A DNA stretch of 64,000 bases from Solirubrobacteraceae bacterium (GTDB taxonomy: Bacteria > Actinomycetota > Thermoleophilia > Solirubrobacterales > Solirubrobacteraceae). Every line of letters starts with the position of its first letter. The first letter of the stretch is position 1. The translations under genes were made by a program, and so were the position numbers. The notes beneath the pieces are model-generated. The model was not told where the DNA came from. It saw only the letters and a program-made list of their open reading frames with translations, and made no database searches. The stretch covers positions 1-64,000 of the forward strand of contig JAICYC010000008.1 of the NCBI GenBank assembly GCA_025934395.1, in the 5' to 3' direction. Of this stretch, positions 45,688 through 54,436 are shown piece after piece.

Positions 45688-46680
45688 GTGCCCGAGCTGC
45701 GGATCGACCCCCTGAGCGGGCATCGCACGATCGTGGCGGGCGAGCGCTCGCGCAGGCCGGGCGGCGCGCCGACGTGCGCCCCGCCCGAGGCGATCGATCC
45801 CGGGACGGACCCGTTCGCCGAGGGCCACGAGGACCGCACGCCTCCCGAGCTGTACGCGGTCCGCGCGAACGGCGGCGTGCCGAACTCGGGGGGCTGGAAG
45901 GTGCGGGTGGTGCCGAACCTGTACCCGGCGCTCGACCCGGCCGACGACGCTGCGCCCGCGCCGGAGCAGGCGCGCGGAGAGAACCTGTTCGCGTCGCTGC
46001 CCGCAACGGGCGCTCACGAGGTGATCATCAACGGGCCGCAGTCGGTGCTGTCGCTGGCGGAGCTGCCGGTCGAGCAGGTGCAGGCGGCGCTGGAGGTGTG
46101 GCGCGAGCGGATGCGCGTGCACCGCGCGCAGAGCCCGTATGTGCAGCTGATCGTCAACGAGCGGCGGGAGGCGGGCGCGTCGCTGCCGCACACGCACGCG
46201 CAGCTCTACGCGCTGTCGTTCGTGCCCGCGTCGGTCGCGCGCGAGCGCGAGCGCGCGGGCGCCTACGCGACGCGCACGATGGGCCAGGACCTGCTCGGGG
46301 ACCTCGTCGCCGAGGAGGTGCGCCGGCGCGAGCGGGTGGTGGCGATCGACGATGAGGCGGTGCTGCTGGCTCCCTACGCCTCGCGTCTGCCCTACCAGCT
46401 GATGCTCGTGCCGCGCGTGCCGCGAGCGCGCTTCGAGGACCCCGGCGCGACCGGTGCGACGCTCCTGCACGACGGGCTGCGGCGCCTCGCCCGGCACCTC
46501 GGCTCGAGCCCCCCGCTGAACATGTGGGTGCGCACCGCGCCTGCGGGCGCTGAGGCGTTCTGCTGGCGGATCGACGTGATGCCACGGCTGACCCACCTGG
46601 CGGGGCTCGAGCTCTCCACGGAGCTGAACCTGAACATCGTGGCGCCCGAGGACGCCGCGTCGGCGTTGAGGGAGGCGTGA
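45688..46680 (+). CDS. galT: Galactose-1-phosphate uridylyltransferase-like HIT-superfamily protein
   Basis: 330 residues. N-terminal ELRIDPLSGHRTIVAGER and GWKVRVVPNLYPAL, then the nucleotidyl-transfer site in GASLPHTHAQLYAL. GalT classically has HPHGQ; here HTHAQ keeps the nucleophilic second His. The C-terminal half (YASRLPYQLMLVP, LNMWVRTAP, FCWRIDVMPRLTHLAG) also fits. Cysteines for the structural zinc are partly absent. It may use galactose-1-phosphate or another sugar phosphate. GTG start two bases after the thioredoxin stop. Confidence 0.8.
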   Translation: MPELRIDPLSGHRTIVAGERSRRPGGAPTCAPPEAIDPGTDPFAEGHEDRTPPELYAVRANGGVPNSGGWKVRVVPNLYPALDPADDAAPAPEQARGENLFASLPATGAHEVIINGPQSVLSLAELPVEQVQAALEVWRERMRVHRAQSPYVQLIVNERREAGASLPHTHAQLYALSFVPASVARERERAGAYATRTMGQDLLGDLVAEEVRRRERVVAIDDEAVLLAPYASRLPYQLMLVPRVPRARFEDPGATGATLLHDGLRRLARHLGSSPPLNMWVRTAPAGAEAFCWRIDVMPRLTHLAGLELSTELNLNIVAPEDAASALREA

Positions 46681-47321
46681 GCACGATGGGCCCCGAGGAA
46701 CGAGTGGTGCCGCGCTTCGCAGCGGAGCCCCCGCAGGAGGAGCTCCCGTACGGGCGCTGGGCGGAGCGGCTCGCGCGCGAGCTGCTGGCGGCGGCGGACG
46801 CGCTCGACACCGAAGGAGAGGACCTCGGCGAGGTGCGTGCCGTGACCTGGTACCCGGATCGCAGCTGGCACGGGTGGACGTACGTGCCGGCCACGGCGGC
46901 CACCTCCAACGGCTATGAGCTGTTCGGCTACGTGCGGTTCCAGCGCGGTGCGGAGGAGGAGGCGGCGGCCTTCTCTGCGCACGTGGACTTCACGCAGGAG
47001 ACGGCCGAGCGCAACCCCGACTGGCAGCTGGACATCTGCGAGGAGGTGATCGGCAGCTGGCACGGCGAGGGCGGCGCAGAGGCGGCGGTGACGCTCGTGT
47101 GGGGCCGCCCGCTGGTGCCCGACGGCATCGTGGCCACCGCGGAGCTCGCAGACCTGACGGTCGACCAGTGCATCGTGATCGAGCAGCGCTTCACGCTGAT
47201 CGCACCGGACGACTACCGCGGCGACCTGCTCGAGATCAAGCTGTACGACGAGCGCGGCGGAGAGCTGGCGCGCGAGTCGCTCTACGCGGGCGAGGACGAG
47301 GAGGAGTCCCCGCCCGCCTGA
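46677..47321 (+). CDS. Uncharacterised acidic protein coupled to galT
   Basis: 214 residues, acidic at both ends. No family recognised. A beta-rich centre (AVTWYPDRSWHGWTYVPA, ELFGYVRFQ) suggests a soluble cytoplasmic protein, with no signal peptide. GTG start overlaps the galT stop (GTGA), so it is co-translated with it. An ATG at 46686 is an alternative. Function cannot be assigned. Confidence 0.65.
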   Translation: MSTMGPEERVVPRFAAEPPQEELPYGRWAERLARELLAAADALDTEGEDLGEVRAVTWYPDRSWHGWTYVPATAATSNGYELFGYVRFQRGAEEEAAAFSAHVDFTQETAERNPDWQLDICEEVIGSWHGEGGAEAAVTLVWGRPLVPDGIVATAELADLTVDQCIVIEQRFTLIAPDDYRGDLLEIKLYDERGGELARESLYAGEDEEESPPA

Positions 47322-47330
47322 CCGCGGGCC

Positions 47331-47741
47331 CTACGGTTTCCTGCAGGCCTGGAGCGCCTGTTCGCGCGCGGGGCCCGCCGGGATCGCGGATTTGTTGATG
47401 ACTTCTTCGCAGATCGCTTTGGCGGCCTGCCTGATTTCGGCTTCGTTGCCGTTGGCGGCTTTCGCGCAGAGGCCTTCGAGTTTGTGCTTGTCGTCGGAGC
47501 TGAGCGTGGTCTGCGCCTGGATCGCCTGTTTGCAGGCGGCTACGGCGGCGGCGCCGTTGGCCGAACCGGCACCGGACGTGCTCGTCGGGGTGGACTGGGC
47601 GCCTGTGGCCTGCGCGGGCGCGGGCGTGCTCGTTGCGCTCGTGGTGCTCGATTTGGAGCTGCTGCCGCAGCCGAGCAGCGACGTGCCTGCGGCCGCCAGA
47701 GCGGCACAGGCGAGCAGCGACGACCTGGCTGTGCGTCTCAA
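47331..47741 (-). CDS. Small putative lipoprotein
   Basis: 136 residues with a TTG start preceded by GGGGGGAAC. Basic N-terminus, hydrophobic stretch and lipobox TSLLGC mark a lipoprotein. A Thr/Ser/Ala-rich linker leads to a small helical domain with four cysteines (VAACKQAI, LEGLCAKAA, KAICEEVI, ALQACRKP), possibly two disulfides. Function unknown. It uses AAA and GAA codons often. Convergent with the preceding gene, 9 bp apart. Confidence 0.7.
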   Translation of the reverse strand: MRRTARSSLLACAALAAAGTSLLGCGSSSKSSTTSATSTPAPAQATGAQSTPTSTSGAGSANGAAAVAACKQAIQAQTTLSSDDKHKLEGLCAKAANGNEAEIRQAAKAICEEVINKSAIPAGPAREQALQACRKP

Positions 47742-47832
47742 CGTTCCCCCCGATTCGTTGTGGGGCGCGCGTGAGCCACGGCGCGCGAAGGCTTCGTGAC
47801 CGTAGCCGGCGCCGCGGACGCGGGCGGGGCCC

Positions 47833-48198
47833 TCAGCCCTCGCGCAACGCGGCGGCGCCGAGCCCGACGGCGGACAGCGCGGTGGCGCTGACGAGCGTGC
47901 TTGCGACCTTGGGGAGGTAGCCGCGGCGCCCGGCGGCAACCCCGGCGGCGGTGTCGGCGAGGTCGCAGGCGAGCCCGGCGAGCAGCCAGCGGCGCTGGCT
48001 CTCTCCTTCGCTGCTGAGAGCGCCCCAGGCGAGCGCGACGTCACGCGCGCCGAACAGGCGCGCGAGGTACGGCGACTGCGGGTTGGCGCGCGCGTCGAGG
48101 CCGAAGAGCTTGCCCGCAAGGCGCGGGGCGACCCACGCGCCGACGCCGACGGCGAGCCGCACGGCGGCGAGGTTCCTGACTGCGGTGCGTTGGTCCAT
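47833..48198 (-). CDS. Small membrane-associated protein (DUF4267-like)
   Basis: 121 residues. AVRLAVGVGAWVAPRLAGKLFG and YLARLFGARDVALAWGAL resemble DUF4267-type small membrane proteins of actinobacteria, with two or three weak hydrophobic helices. Function unknown. TAGAGT lies 8 nt upstream of the ATG, suggesting a leaderless transcript. Confidence 0.6.
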   Translation of the reverse strand: MDQRTAVRNLAAVRLAVGVGAWVAPRLAGKLFGLDARANPQSPYLARLFGARDVALAWGALSSEGESQRRWLLAGLACDLADTAAGVAAGRRGYLPKVASTLVSATALSAVGLGAAALREG

Positions 48199-48206
48199 GG
48201 GACGCG

Positions 48207-48212
48207 ACTCTA
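48207..48212 (-). promoter_or_regulatory. Candidate -10 box (leaderless) for the DUF4267-like gene
   Basis: TAGAGT on the minus strand ends 8 nt before the ATG at 48198. Confidence 0.4.
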
Positions 48213-48367
48213 CCTGGGACGCGGTGGGTTTGCGGACCGCTTCCGCGGGTACCGATCCGGGGTCCGGTGACAGAAACAGGATCTTCACCTGTTGACAGCA
48301 CCGGCGGGGGATGTGCAACGGAGCGACCCAGCGCTCCGGTGGGCCATACGACTGGAGGGACTCTCCC

Positions 48368-49774
48368 GTGAGCAAAGTTCCGGACCTAGGCGGACCTCTG
48401 ACGAGGCGCTCGTTCCTGCGCGCGGGCGGCGCGGCGGCGGCGGCGGTCGCCGCGGGATCCGGCGGCGGCCTGCTCGACCCCGCCCGGGCGCTCGCGCGCA
48501 CGACGCGCCAGCCGGACAGCCTGCCCGACCCGCGCCGCGCGGCGGGCACGGCGACGGCGGTGCTGCCGTTCGACCACCTGATCGTGGTGATGATGGAGAA
48601 CCACTCGTTCGACAATCTCCTGGGCGCGCTGCCGGTGTCGGGCCAGCCGCTCGCACACGGACTCCACTTCAACACGCTCGGTCAGGCGACGAACAGCAAC
48701 CCGGACGCGACGGGCCACCGCGTGAGGGCGTTCCCGTTCCCGAGCACCGAACAGGGCCCGGACGTCTCGCAGTCGTGGAACGCGACCCACGAGCAGATCG
48801 ACGGCGGGCGCATGGACGGCTTCGTGCGCTCCGTGAACAACGTCCAGCCGATGGGCTACTACCCGCCGGCGGTGGTCCCGTTCGCGTACTCGCTGGCGAC
48901 CACGTTCTGCGTGGGCAACCGCTGGTTCTGCTCGGCGCCCTGCCAGACGTACCCGAACCGCCGCTTCCTGATGGCGGGCACGGCGTACGGGAACATCTCG
49001 ACCGACAACGAAAGCCTGTTCGACGCGCCGCCGCCGAACGGCACGATCTTCGACCGGCTGAACACGTACGGGGTCAGCTGGAAGAACTACTTCACGGATC
49101 TCCCGCAGACGGGGATCATCCCCTCGATCATCGAGAAATACCCTGCGAACCTCGCGCCGATCGCGCAGTTCTACGCGGACTGCGCGACGGGCACGCTGCC
49201 GGAGGTGAGCTACGTGGACCCGGAGTTCGGCGTGCTCTCCGACGTGGGCGGCCCGCTGTCGGGCGTCCCGGGCATCGAAGCGATCACCGGCAAGCTCAAC
49301 ACGACGGGCGGAGACGAGGAGAACCCGCAGGACCTCGCCTACGGCGAGAACTGGGCGTACACGATCCTGAACGCGGTTCTCCACTCACCGGCCTGGACGC
49401 GCACGCTCCTCGTCTACACCTACGACGAGCACGGCGGCTACTACGACCACGTCAAACCGCCGCCCGCGATCGCACCCGACTCGATCGCGCCGGCGCTGAA
49501 GGAAGGCGACGTGCCGGGCGGCTACGACATCTACGGCCCGCGCGTGCCCGCGGTCGTGGTCTCGCCCTACTCGAAGCGCAACGGGGTGACGAACGTGCTC
49601 CACGACCACACATCCGTGCTGGCGACGATCGAGGCGAAGTGGAACCTGCCGGCGATGACCTACCGCGACGCGAACGCGACGACGGTGGCGGACTTCCTGA
49701 ACATCGGCGAAGCGGCGTTCCTGAGCCCGCCGATGCTCACCGCTCCGCCGGCGCCACCCGTTCTCGCCGCCTGA
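48368..49774 (+). CDS. Tat-exported phosphoesterase (phospholipase C / acid phosphatase family)
   Basis: 468 residues from a GTG with GGAGGGA upstream. The N-terminus LTRRSFLRAGGAAAAAVAAG is a twin-arginine signal. The core DHLIVVMMENHSFDNLLG, YPNRRFLMAGTA, TYDEHGGYYDHVKPP and VVVSPYSKRNGVT match the phosphoesterase family that includes phospholipase C and acid phosphatase AcpA. The nucleophile region is ENHSFD. It would act outside the cell on phospholipids or phosphate esters, possibly for phosphate scavenging. The 5' region holds a hairpin (GGAGCG/CGCTCC). Followed 11 bp later by a second phosphoesterase. Confidence 0.9.
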   Translation: MSKVPDLGGPLTRRSFLRAGGAAAAAVAAGSGGGLLDPARALARTTRQPDSLPDPRRAAGTATAVLPFDHLIVVMMENHSFDNLLGALPVSGQPLAHGLHFNTLGQATNSNPDATGHRVRAFPFPSTEQGPDVSQSWNATHEQIDGGRMDGFVRSVNNVQPMGYYPPAVVPFAYSLATTFCVGNRWFCSAPCQTYPNRRFLMAGTAYGNISTDNESLFDAPPPNGTIFDRLNTYGVSWKNYFTDLPQTGIIPSIIEKYPANLAPIAQFYADCATGTLPEVSYVDPEFGVLSDVGGPLSGVPGIEAITGKLNTTGGDEENPQDLAYGENWAYTILNAVLHSPAWTRTLLVYTYDEHGGYYDHVKPPPAIAPDSIAPALKEGDVPGGYDIYGPRVPAVVVSPYSKRNGVTNVLHDHTSVLATIEAKWNLPAMTYRDANATTVADFLNIGEAAFLSPPMLTAPPAPPVLAA

Positions 49775-49785
49775 GGAGGAAGAAG

Positions 49786-50991
49786 ATGAAGATGATGATC
49801 GGGACGTTCGTGCGGCGTGGGCACAGGCCCGCGGCCCCGCGTTGGACGGTTGGGGCGTTGCTCGCGACGACGTTGGTGGTGCTGGGCTGCTTGGCCCCCG
49901 GCGCGGGTGCGACGACGTTCAAACCGCCGCGGATCAGACACATCTTCGTGATCGTGCTCGAGAACGGGAGCTACGAAACGACGTTCGGCTCCCCGGAAGC
50001 GGATCCGTACCTGGCGGCGACGCTGCCCTCGGAGGGTGCGTTGCTGACGAACTACTACGCGACGGGCCACGAGAGCAACGACAACTACATCTCGCTCGTC
50101 TCGGGGCAGCCGCCGAACGCGGAGAACCAGGCGGACTGCCAGATCTTCGACGAAGTCACGCCCGCGCTGATGGGTCCGGAAGGCGTGGAGTCGGGGGCGG
50201 GTTGCGTGTACCCGGCCGCGGTGGAGAACATCGGCACCCAGCTGACGGCGTTCAAACACAACTGGAAGGCCTACCAGGAGGACATGGGGAACATCCCGAG
50301 CCGCGAGTCGGCCGCCTGCGGGCACCCCGCGCTGAACGCCAGAGACGAAACGCAGAGCGCCGTGCCGGGGGACGGCTACGCGACGCGCCACGACCCGTTC
50401 GTGTACTTCCGGTCGGTGATCGGAGAACAGGCCTACTGCAACAAGCACGTGGTGGCGCTGGGCTCACCGACCGGGCAGATGCCGGCGTCGGCGCTGCGCG
50501 GCGAGCGCGGCCTGGCAACCGACCTCCTGAAGGCGGGCACGACGCCGGTGCTTTCGTTCATCACACCGAACCTCTGCAACGACGGGCACGACTTCCCGTG
50601 CACGAGCCAGACCGGCGGCGCCTCGGCGCTGGCGGACATCGACTCGTTCCTGGAAACGTGGGTGCCGAAGATCACCTCCTCGCCGGCCTACCTCCAGGAC
50701 GGCCTGCTGGAGATCACGTTCGACGAGTCGGAGGGCCCGCAGTCGGACTCGACGTCGTGCTGCAACGAGCAGCCGGGGCCCGGCTCGCCGCTGCCGGGGA
50801 TCACCGGCCCGGGCGGCGGGCGCGTGGGAGCGGTGCTGCTCTCGCCGCACATCGCGCCGGGGACGGTGTCGAGCACCCCCTACAACCACTACTCCTCGCT
50901 GGGCAGCTGGGAGTCGCTGCTGGGCATGCCCCGGCTGGCGGACGCGTCGTTCGTGCCGGCGGTGTTCGGAGCGGACGTGTTCAACCGCTGA
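49786..50991 (+). CDS. Exported phosphoesterase (acid phosphatase-like), second copy
   Basis: 401 residues with GAGGAGGA before the ATG. Sec-type signal (VGALLATTLVVLGCLAPGAGA). The core RHIFVIVLENGSYETTFG, HESNDNYISLVSGQ, AFKHNWKAYQEDMG, LEITFDESEG and VGAVLLSPHIAPGTVS belongs to the same phosphoesterase family but a different branch from its neighbour, with Gly-Ser-Tyr instead of His-Ser-Phe in the nucleophile region. Six or more cysteines suggest disulfides. The two are probably co-transcribed and may act on different phosphate esters. Confidence 0.88.
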   Translation: MKMMIGTFVRRGHRPAAPRWTVGALLATTLVVLGCLAPGAGATTFKPPRIRHIFVIVLENGSYETTFGSPEADPYLAATLPSEGALLTNYYATGHESNDNYISLVSGQPPNAENQADCQIFDEVTPALMGPEGVESGAGCVYPAAVENIGTQLTAFKHNWKAYQEDMGNIPSRESAACGHPALNARDETQSAVPGDGYATRHDPFVYFRSVIGEQAYCNKHVVALGSPTGQMPASALRGERGLATDLLKAGTTPVLSFITPNLCNDGHDFPCTSQTGGASALADIDSFLETWVPKITSSPAYLQDGLLEITFDESEGPQSDSTSCCNEQPGPGSPLPGITGPGGGRVGAVLLSPHIAPGTVSSTPYNHYSSLGSWESLLGMPRLADASFVPAVFGADVFNR

Positions 50992-51274
50992 GAGTCGGAA
51001 ACAAGCGCGCGGTTTGCTAGGGCGCGCGCCCGGCCGATGGTAGCTTCGCGACGCCTGGGCGCTGGACGGTCCGCGCCCGCGGCGGGTCAGGGCGCGCGGC
51101 TCCCCTCGGCGTGTCCCCAGCCGGCGGCGCGACATCTCGTCCCCTCGTGAGATGGCGTGCCGCCGGCATCCGTGCCGCAACGCCGCGGGCCCGTCGCGCG
51201 CTCCGGCTCTTGCCGCACATTGCCGGATTCGCCGCTCCGCCCGACGGGCCCGTTTGCAAGTGTGGGCGCCGCCG

Positions 51275-52204
51275 ATGCCCCGACCCACGCGCGACCGCCA
51301 CCGCCCCGCCCACGCTGCGGGCGGGCCCGGCGGGGTCCAGATCGCCACCCGGAGGCCCGGCGGGGGGCATCACGGGCGAGCCATCGCCATCAAGTACGCG
51401 CTCGAGCGGGTGATCGCCCTGCTGGCGCTCCTCGCCCTGGCGCCGGTGTTCCTCGTGCTGGCCGCGGCGGTGCGGCTCACCTCCCCCGGCCCCGCCTTCT
51501 ATCGCCAACGGCGCGTGGGGCTCGAAGGCAGGGTGTTCGAGATGCTCAAGTTCCGCTCGATGACGGGCAGCGCGAGCGGCGGGGTGCGCGCGATCGAACC
51601 GGGTCTGGCTCCGGGCGGCGTGGAAGGCGAGGACCGGCGCACACGGGTGGGCCGATGTCTGCGAGCCATGTCGCTGGACGAGCTCCCCCAGCTGCTCAAC
51701 GTGGTGCGGGGCGAGATGGCGCTCGTCGGCCCTCGCCCCGAGCGACCGGGCTATGTCCTGCAGTACGCACGCTGCGTTCCCGGTTACGCGGAACGCCACC
51801 GCGTCAAGCCGGGGATCACGGGCTGGGCGCAGGTCAACGGGCTACGCGGCCGCACCCCGATCGACGAGCGGGTCCGCTGCGACAACGACTACATCGAGCA
51901 CTGGTCGGTGCTGCTCGAGGGGCGGATACTCGCGCTGACCCTCGTCGAGGTACTGCGCATGCGCGACCGCGACGGTGGGTCAGCGGCGGGGCTTGCGCCA
52001 CGCGCCGCGGCGCGAGAACGTCGTCGGCGGACCGCTGCCGAGGGCCTCGTAGTAGGTGTCCGCCTCCGCCCACCGAGCCTCGGCGTCCCGCGCACCGGCG
52101 TCGAGGCCGGGTCTGCCGACGGAGGCCTCGTCGGCGGCCTCGGCACCCGCGCGCCCGCGCGCGTCGGCGAGGAGCTTGGCGGCGACCTCTGGCGCGACCT
52201 GTAG
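51275..52204 (+). CDS. Undecaprenyl-phosphate sugar-1-phosphate transferase (PglC/WcaJ C-domain type)
   Basis: 309 residues if ATG 51275 is used; start uncertain. One N-terminal re-entrant hydrophobic helix (VIALLALLALAPVFLVLAAA), then LTSPGPAFYRQRRVGL, FEMLKFRSM, the signature RCLRAMSLDELPQLLNVVRG, MALVGPRPERPGYV and VKPGITGWAQVNG. This is a complete polyprenyl-phosphate glycosyl-1-phosphate transferase core, initiating polysaccharide or glycan assembly. The normal family end is near LTLVEVLRMRDRDG; the last ~75 residues are unlike the family and lie opposite the minus-strand gene at 51980-52378. The tail may be read-through after loss of a stop. Confidence 0.85.
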   Translation: MPRPTRDRHRPAHAAGGPGGVQIATRRPGGGHHGRAIAIKYALERVIALLALLALAPVFLVLAAAVRLTSPGPAFYRQRRVGLEGRVFEMLKFRSMTGSASGGVRAIEPGLAPGGVEGEDRRTRVGRCLRAMSLDELPQLLNVVRGEMALVGPRPERPGYVLQYARCVPGYAERHRVKPGITGWAQVNGLRGRTPIDERVRCDNDYIEHWSVLLEGRILALTLVEVLRMRDRDGGSAAGLAPRAAARERRRRTAAEGLVVGVRLRPPSLGVPRTGVEAGSADGGLVGGLGTRAPARVGEELGGDLWRDL

Positions 52205-52378
52205 GGACGCGGCGAGGCCCTGCTCGCCGCCGTGGCGCGCGAGGGCGATCAGCAGAGCGTCGCGCTCCCTGCGCAGCTCCCGCTTCTGACGTTCCAGCGC
52301 GGCATACCGGGCGGCCCTCGCGCCGCGCGCTTCCGACAGCATCTTCGGGTCGTATCGAGCCTCGGAGCGATCGTCCAT
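51980..52378 (-). CDS. Small charged helical protein, antisense-overlapping the sugar transferase 3' end
   Basis: 132 residues (ATG 52378). It begins MDDRSEARYDPKMLSEARGA and continues with strongly charged helices (QKRELRRERDALLIALARHG) and EQGLAASLQVAPEVAAKLLA, which could be a helix-turn-helix. GATACT lies 6 nt upstream of the ATG. No family recognised. It overlaps the last 225 bp of the plus-strand transferase. Its codon pattern and composition look genuine, more so than the overlapping tail. Confidence 0.6.
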   Translation of the reverse strand: MDDRSEARYDPKMLSEARGARAARYAALERQKRELRRERDALLIALARHGGEQGLAASLQVAPEVAAKLLADARGRAGAEAADEASVGRPGLDAGARDAEARWAEADTYYEALGSGPPTTFSRRGAWRKPRR

Positions 52379-52384
52379 CTCGGG

Positions 52385-52390
52385 AGTATC
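52385..52390 (-). promoter_or_regulatory. Candidate -10 box for the 132-residue antisense gene
   Basis: GATACT on the minus strand ends 6 nt before the ATG at 52378. Confidence 0.35.
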
Positions 52391-52467
52391 GCCCACGGCG
52401 CGGAGACCCGGCGCGGAAACCTCGCTCTTTGGCGACTATTCGGCGCCGTTGGGCGCCGAGGCGGTCC

Positions 52468-53790
52468 TCAGGGGATCGGCGTGAGCGGGTTGCCCGGCGC
52501 GATCTGCGAGCAGTCCTGCGGAGCGGGCTTGCCTTCGAAGCGTTCGGTCAGCCACGGCACCGTCGTGGCGCTCCACGGGGCCGCGGTTTCGATGTGCGCG
52601 AGCGGGGAGTATTCGTCGTACTGCACCGTGACGTGCCGTTCGCAGTACTCGCGCGCGAGCGTGCGCACGTCGCCGGCGACCATCACCCCGTCCCCGGGGC
52701 CGATGCCTTCCCTGGAGCCGCTGGTGCCCTCCAGTTCTCCGCCCGCGCCTTGGGCGATCAGCAGCGGGACCTTGGGTGTGCCGCCCGTTCCCATGATGAG
52801 CTTGTTGACCGTTTCCACGTAGATGGGGACGCTCTCCGGGGTGGCGTATTCCGGCTTGGCGAGCTGTGCCCACGTGAGGCCCGGGTAGCGCCCGAGCACT
52901 TCGGAGATCGTGGCCTTCTGAAGTTCGTTGTAGAGCTTCAGCCCGTATTCGCTGAGGTAGGGCGTGAGGTCGATGTGGTAAGCCCGCGACACCCCGATCA
53001 CGGCCATCGGGATCACCCCCGCCCACACCAGGCTGCCGTCGACGTAGTGGAGGTTGTGCGCGGGGTCGGCGAGCACGCCCCCGAAGGACGCGCCGACGAG
53101 GCGTTTCGACACCGCTGCCGCGTACGTGCGGGCGAGCTCGGCGGCCCACTCCGTGGCGATCGCGCCGCCGGAGTAGCCGATCATGGCCACCTTCGCTGTG
53201 GCGGGGATGCCCGTGGCGGGCGAGGCGAGCGCGGCGCGCAGCGAGTCGAGCGTGTTCATGCCGTACTCCGGGCCCGCTGCGAAGTCGGCGGCCTCGCCCT
53301 CGGTGTCTGCGATCACGATCGCGTTGCCGGCGAGCAGCTCGGTCGCGAACAGCCCCGACTCGAAGTCGGGGATCGCGCCGCCGAAGGTCGTGCCGCCCGA
53401 GATCGCATACGACGGCTCGTCGTCGGGGTTGAGCGAGTCGTAGAAGGACTGGTAGGCGACCACGTTGGCGGCGCTCGCCCGGCCAGGAGGCTGCAGCACG
53501 GAGGTCACGTTCACGGTTGGCTGGCCGACGGCACCGGTCGAGCGGTAGAGCAGCTGCACGACGTTCACGGGCAGCGGCAGACCGGCGACGTGCCATGTGA
53601 GCGTCCGTGTCTTCAGGACCTTGCCGCGCGCGACTTTGGCGAGCGGGGTTTTGCCCGTGTAGGTGTAGAACGGGTCTTCCTCGGGCGTGGGCACCGCCGC
53701 GCCGGCAGCCGTGGCGAACGCGGCCGCGAGCAGCAGGGTGAGCGCGAGCGCGGCCAGCACGCTGCGCTTGTTGACAGTTGATCGCGGCAC
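52468..53790 (-). CDS. Exported lipase (LIP / secretory lipase family)
   Basis: 440 residues. GTG at 53790 is preceded by AGAGGG. Signal peptide SVLAALALTLLLAAAFATAA ends near GAAVPTP. The alpha/beta-hydrolase core follows the Candida lipase A-like family: LLYRSTGAVGQPTVNVTSVL, DTEGEAADFAAGPEYG, nucleophile elbow MIGYSGGAIATEWAA with catalytic Ser, and late acidic and His residues (EYSPLAHIETA). These secreted lipases cleave triacylglycerols or other esters. It is convergent with the small antisense gene. Confidence 0.87.
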   Translation of the reverse strand: MPRSTVNKRSVLAALALTLLLAAAFATAAGAAVPTPEEDPFYTYTGKTPLAKVARGKVLKTRTLTWHVAGLPLPVNVVQLLYRSTGAVGQPTVNVTSVLQPPGRASAANVVAYQSFYDSLNPDDEPSYAISGGTTFGGAIPDFESGLFATELLAGNAIVIADTEGEAADFAAGPEYGMNTLDSLRAALASPATGIPATAKVAMIGYSGGAIATEWAAELARTYAAAVSKRLVGASFGGVLADPAHNLHYVDGSLVWAGVIPMAVIGVSRAYHIDLTPYLSEYGLKLYNELQKATISEVLGRYPGLTWAQLAKPEYATPESVPIYVETVNKLIMGTGGTPKVPLLIAQGAGGELEGTSGSREGIGPGDGVMVAGDVRTLAREYCERHVTVQYDEYSPLAHIETAAPWSATTVPWLTERFEGKPAPQDCSQIAPGNPLTPIP

Positions 53791-53940
53791 GCGCGGCCCT
53801 CTTACCCGCGATGCCTGCGGTTCAACCCCCCGCATCCGGGCGAAGCGTCCGCGGCGTCGCACGACCGCGGAAGGATCGGGCGCGTGCAGCGTCGTGAGTA
53901 GTGCGGGGGAGACCCGACAACGAACACGAGGAGGTGTCAC

Positions 53941-54408
53941 ATGACACTGCTCGTCACACGGCGCCTAGGCGCCCTGTCCCTGCTCGCGGTGGGGGCGGTG
54001 CATCTCCAGCAGTACCTCGGAGCGGGCTACAGCTCGATCCCCACGATCGGATGGCTGTTCCTGCTCAATGCGATCGGATCGGCCCTCGTGGCCGCGGCGC
54101 TGCTCGCGCCGTTGGAGCGCGCCGGAAGGCGCGGCGAGCTCGCTGCGAGCCTCACGTCCGCCATCGGGGTGACGATCGCGGTGGGATCGCTGATCGCGCT
54201 GTTCGTCAGCGAGAGCGGGCCGCTGTTCGGGTTCCAGGAGACCGGCTACCGGGCGGCGATCGTGGTCGCGATCGCGGCCGAGGCGGTCACGGCGATCCTC
54301 CTGACCGCGGCGGCGCTCGGGCACCTGTCGCGCTCGCGCGGCGGCGAGCGCGACTGGCGCGCACGGTCGCGGTGGCACCCCGGCCCGGGACGGCCACACG
54401 GGGCGTGA
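53941..54408 (+). CDS. Small integral membrane protein, four spans
   Basis: 155 residues with a GAGGAGG ribosome site. Four hydrophobic helices (LGALSLLAVGAVHLQQYL, IGWLFLLNAIGSALVAAAL, IGVTIAVGSLIALFV, AAIVVAIAAEAVTAILLTAA) and a basic tail. The HLQQY and FGFQETGYR segments recur in small actinobacterial membrane proteins of unknown function. Divergent from the lipase gene, 150 bp apart. Confidence 0.7.
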   Translation: MTLLVTRRLGALSLLAVGAVHLQQYLGAGYSSIPTIGWLFLLNAIGSALVAAALLAPLERAGRRGELAASLTSAIGVTIAVGSLIALFVSESGPLFGFQETGYRAAIVVAIAAEAVTAILLTAAALGHLSRSRGGERDWRARSRWHPGPGRPHGA

Positions 54409-54436
54409 GCAGGCGGGCGCGGGGCGTGGTGCGAGA

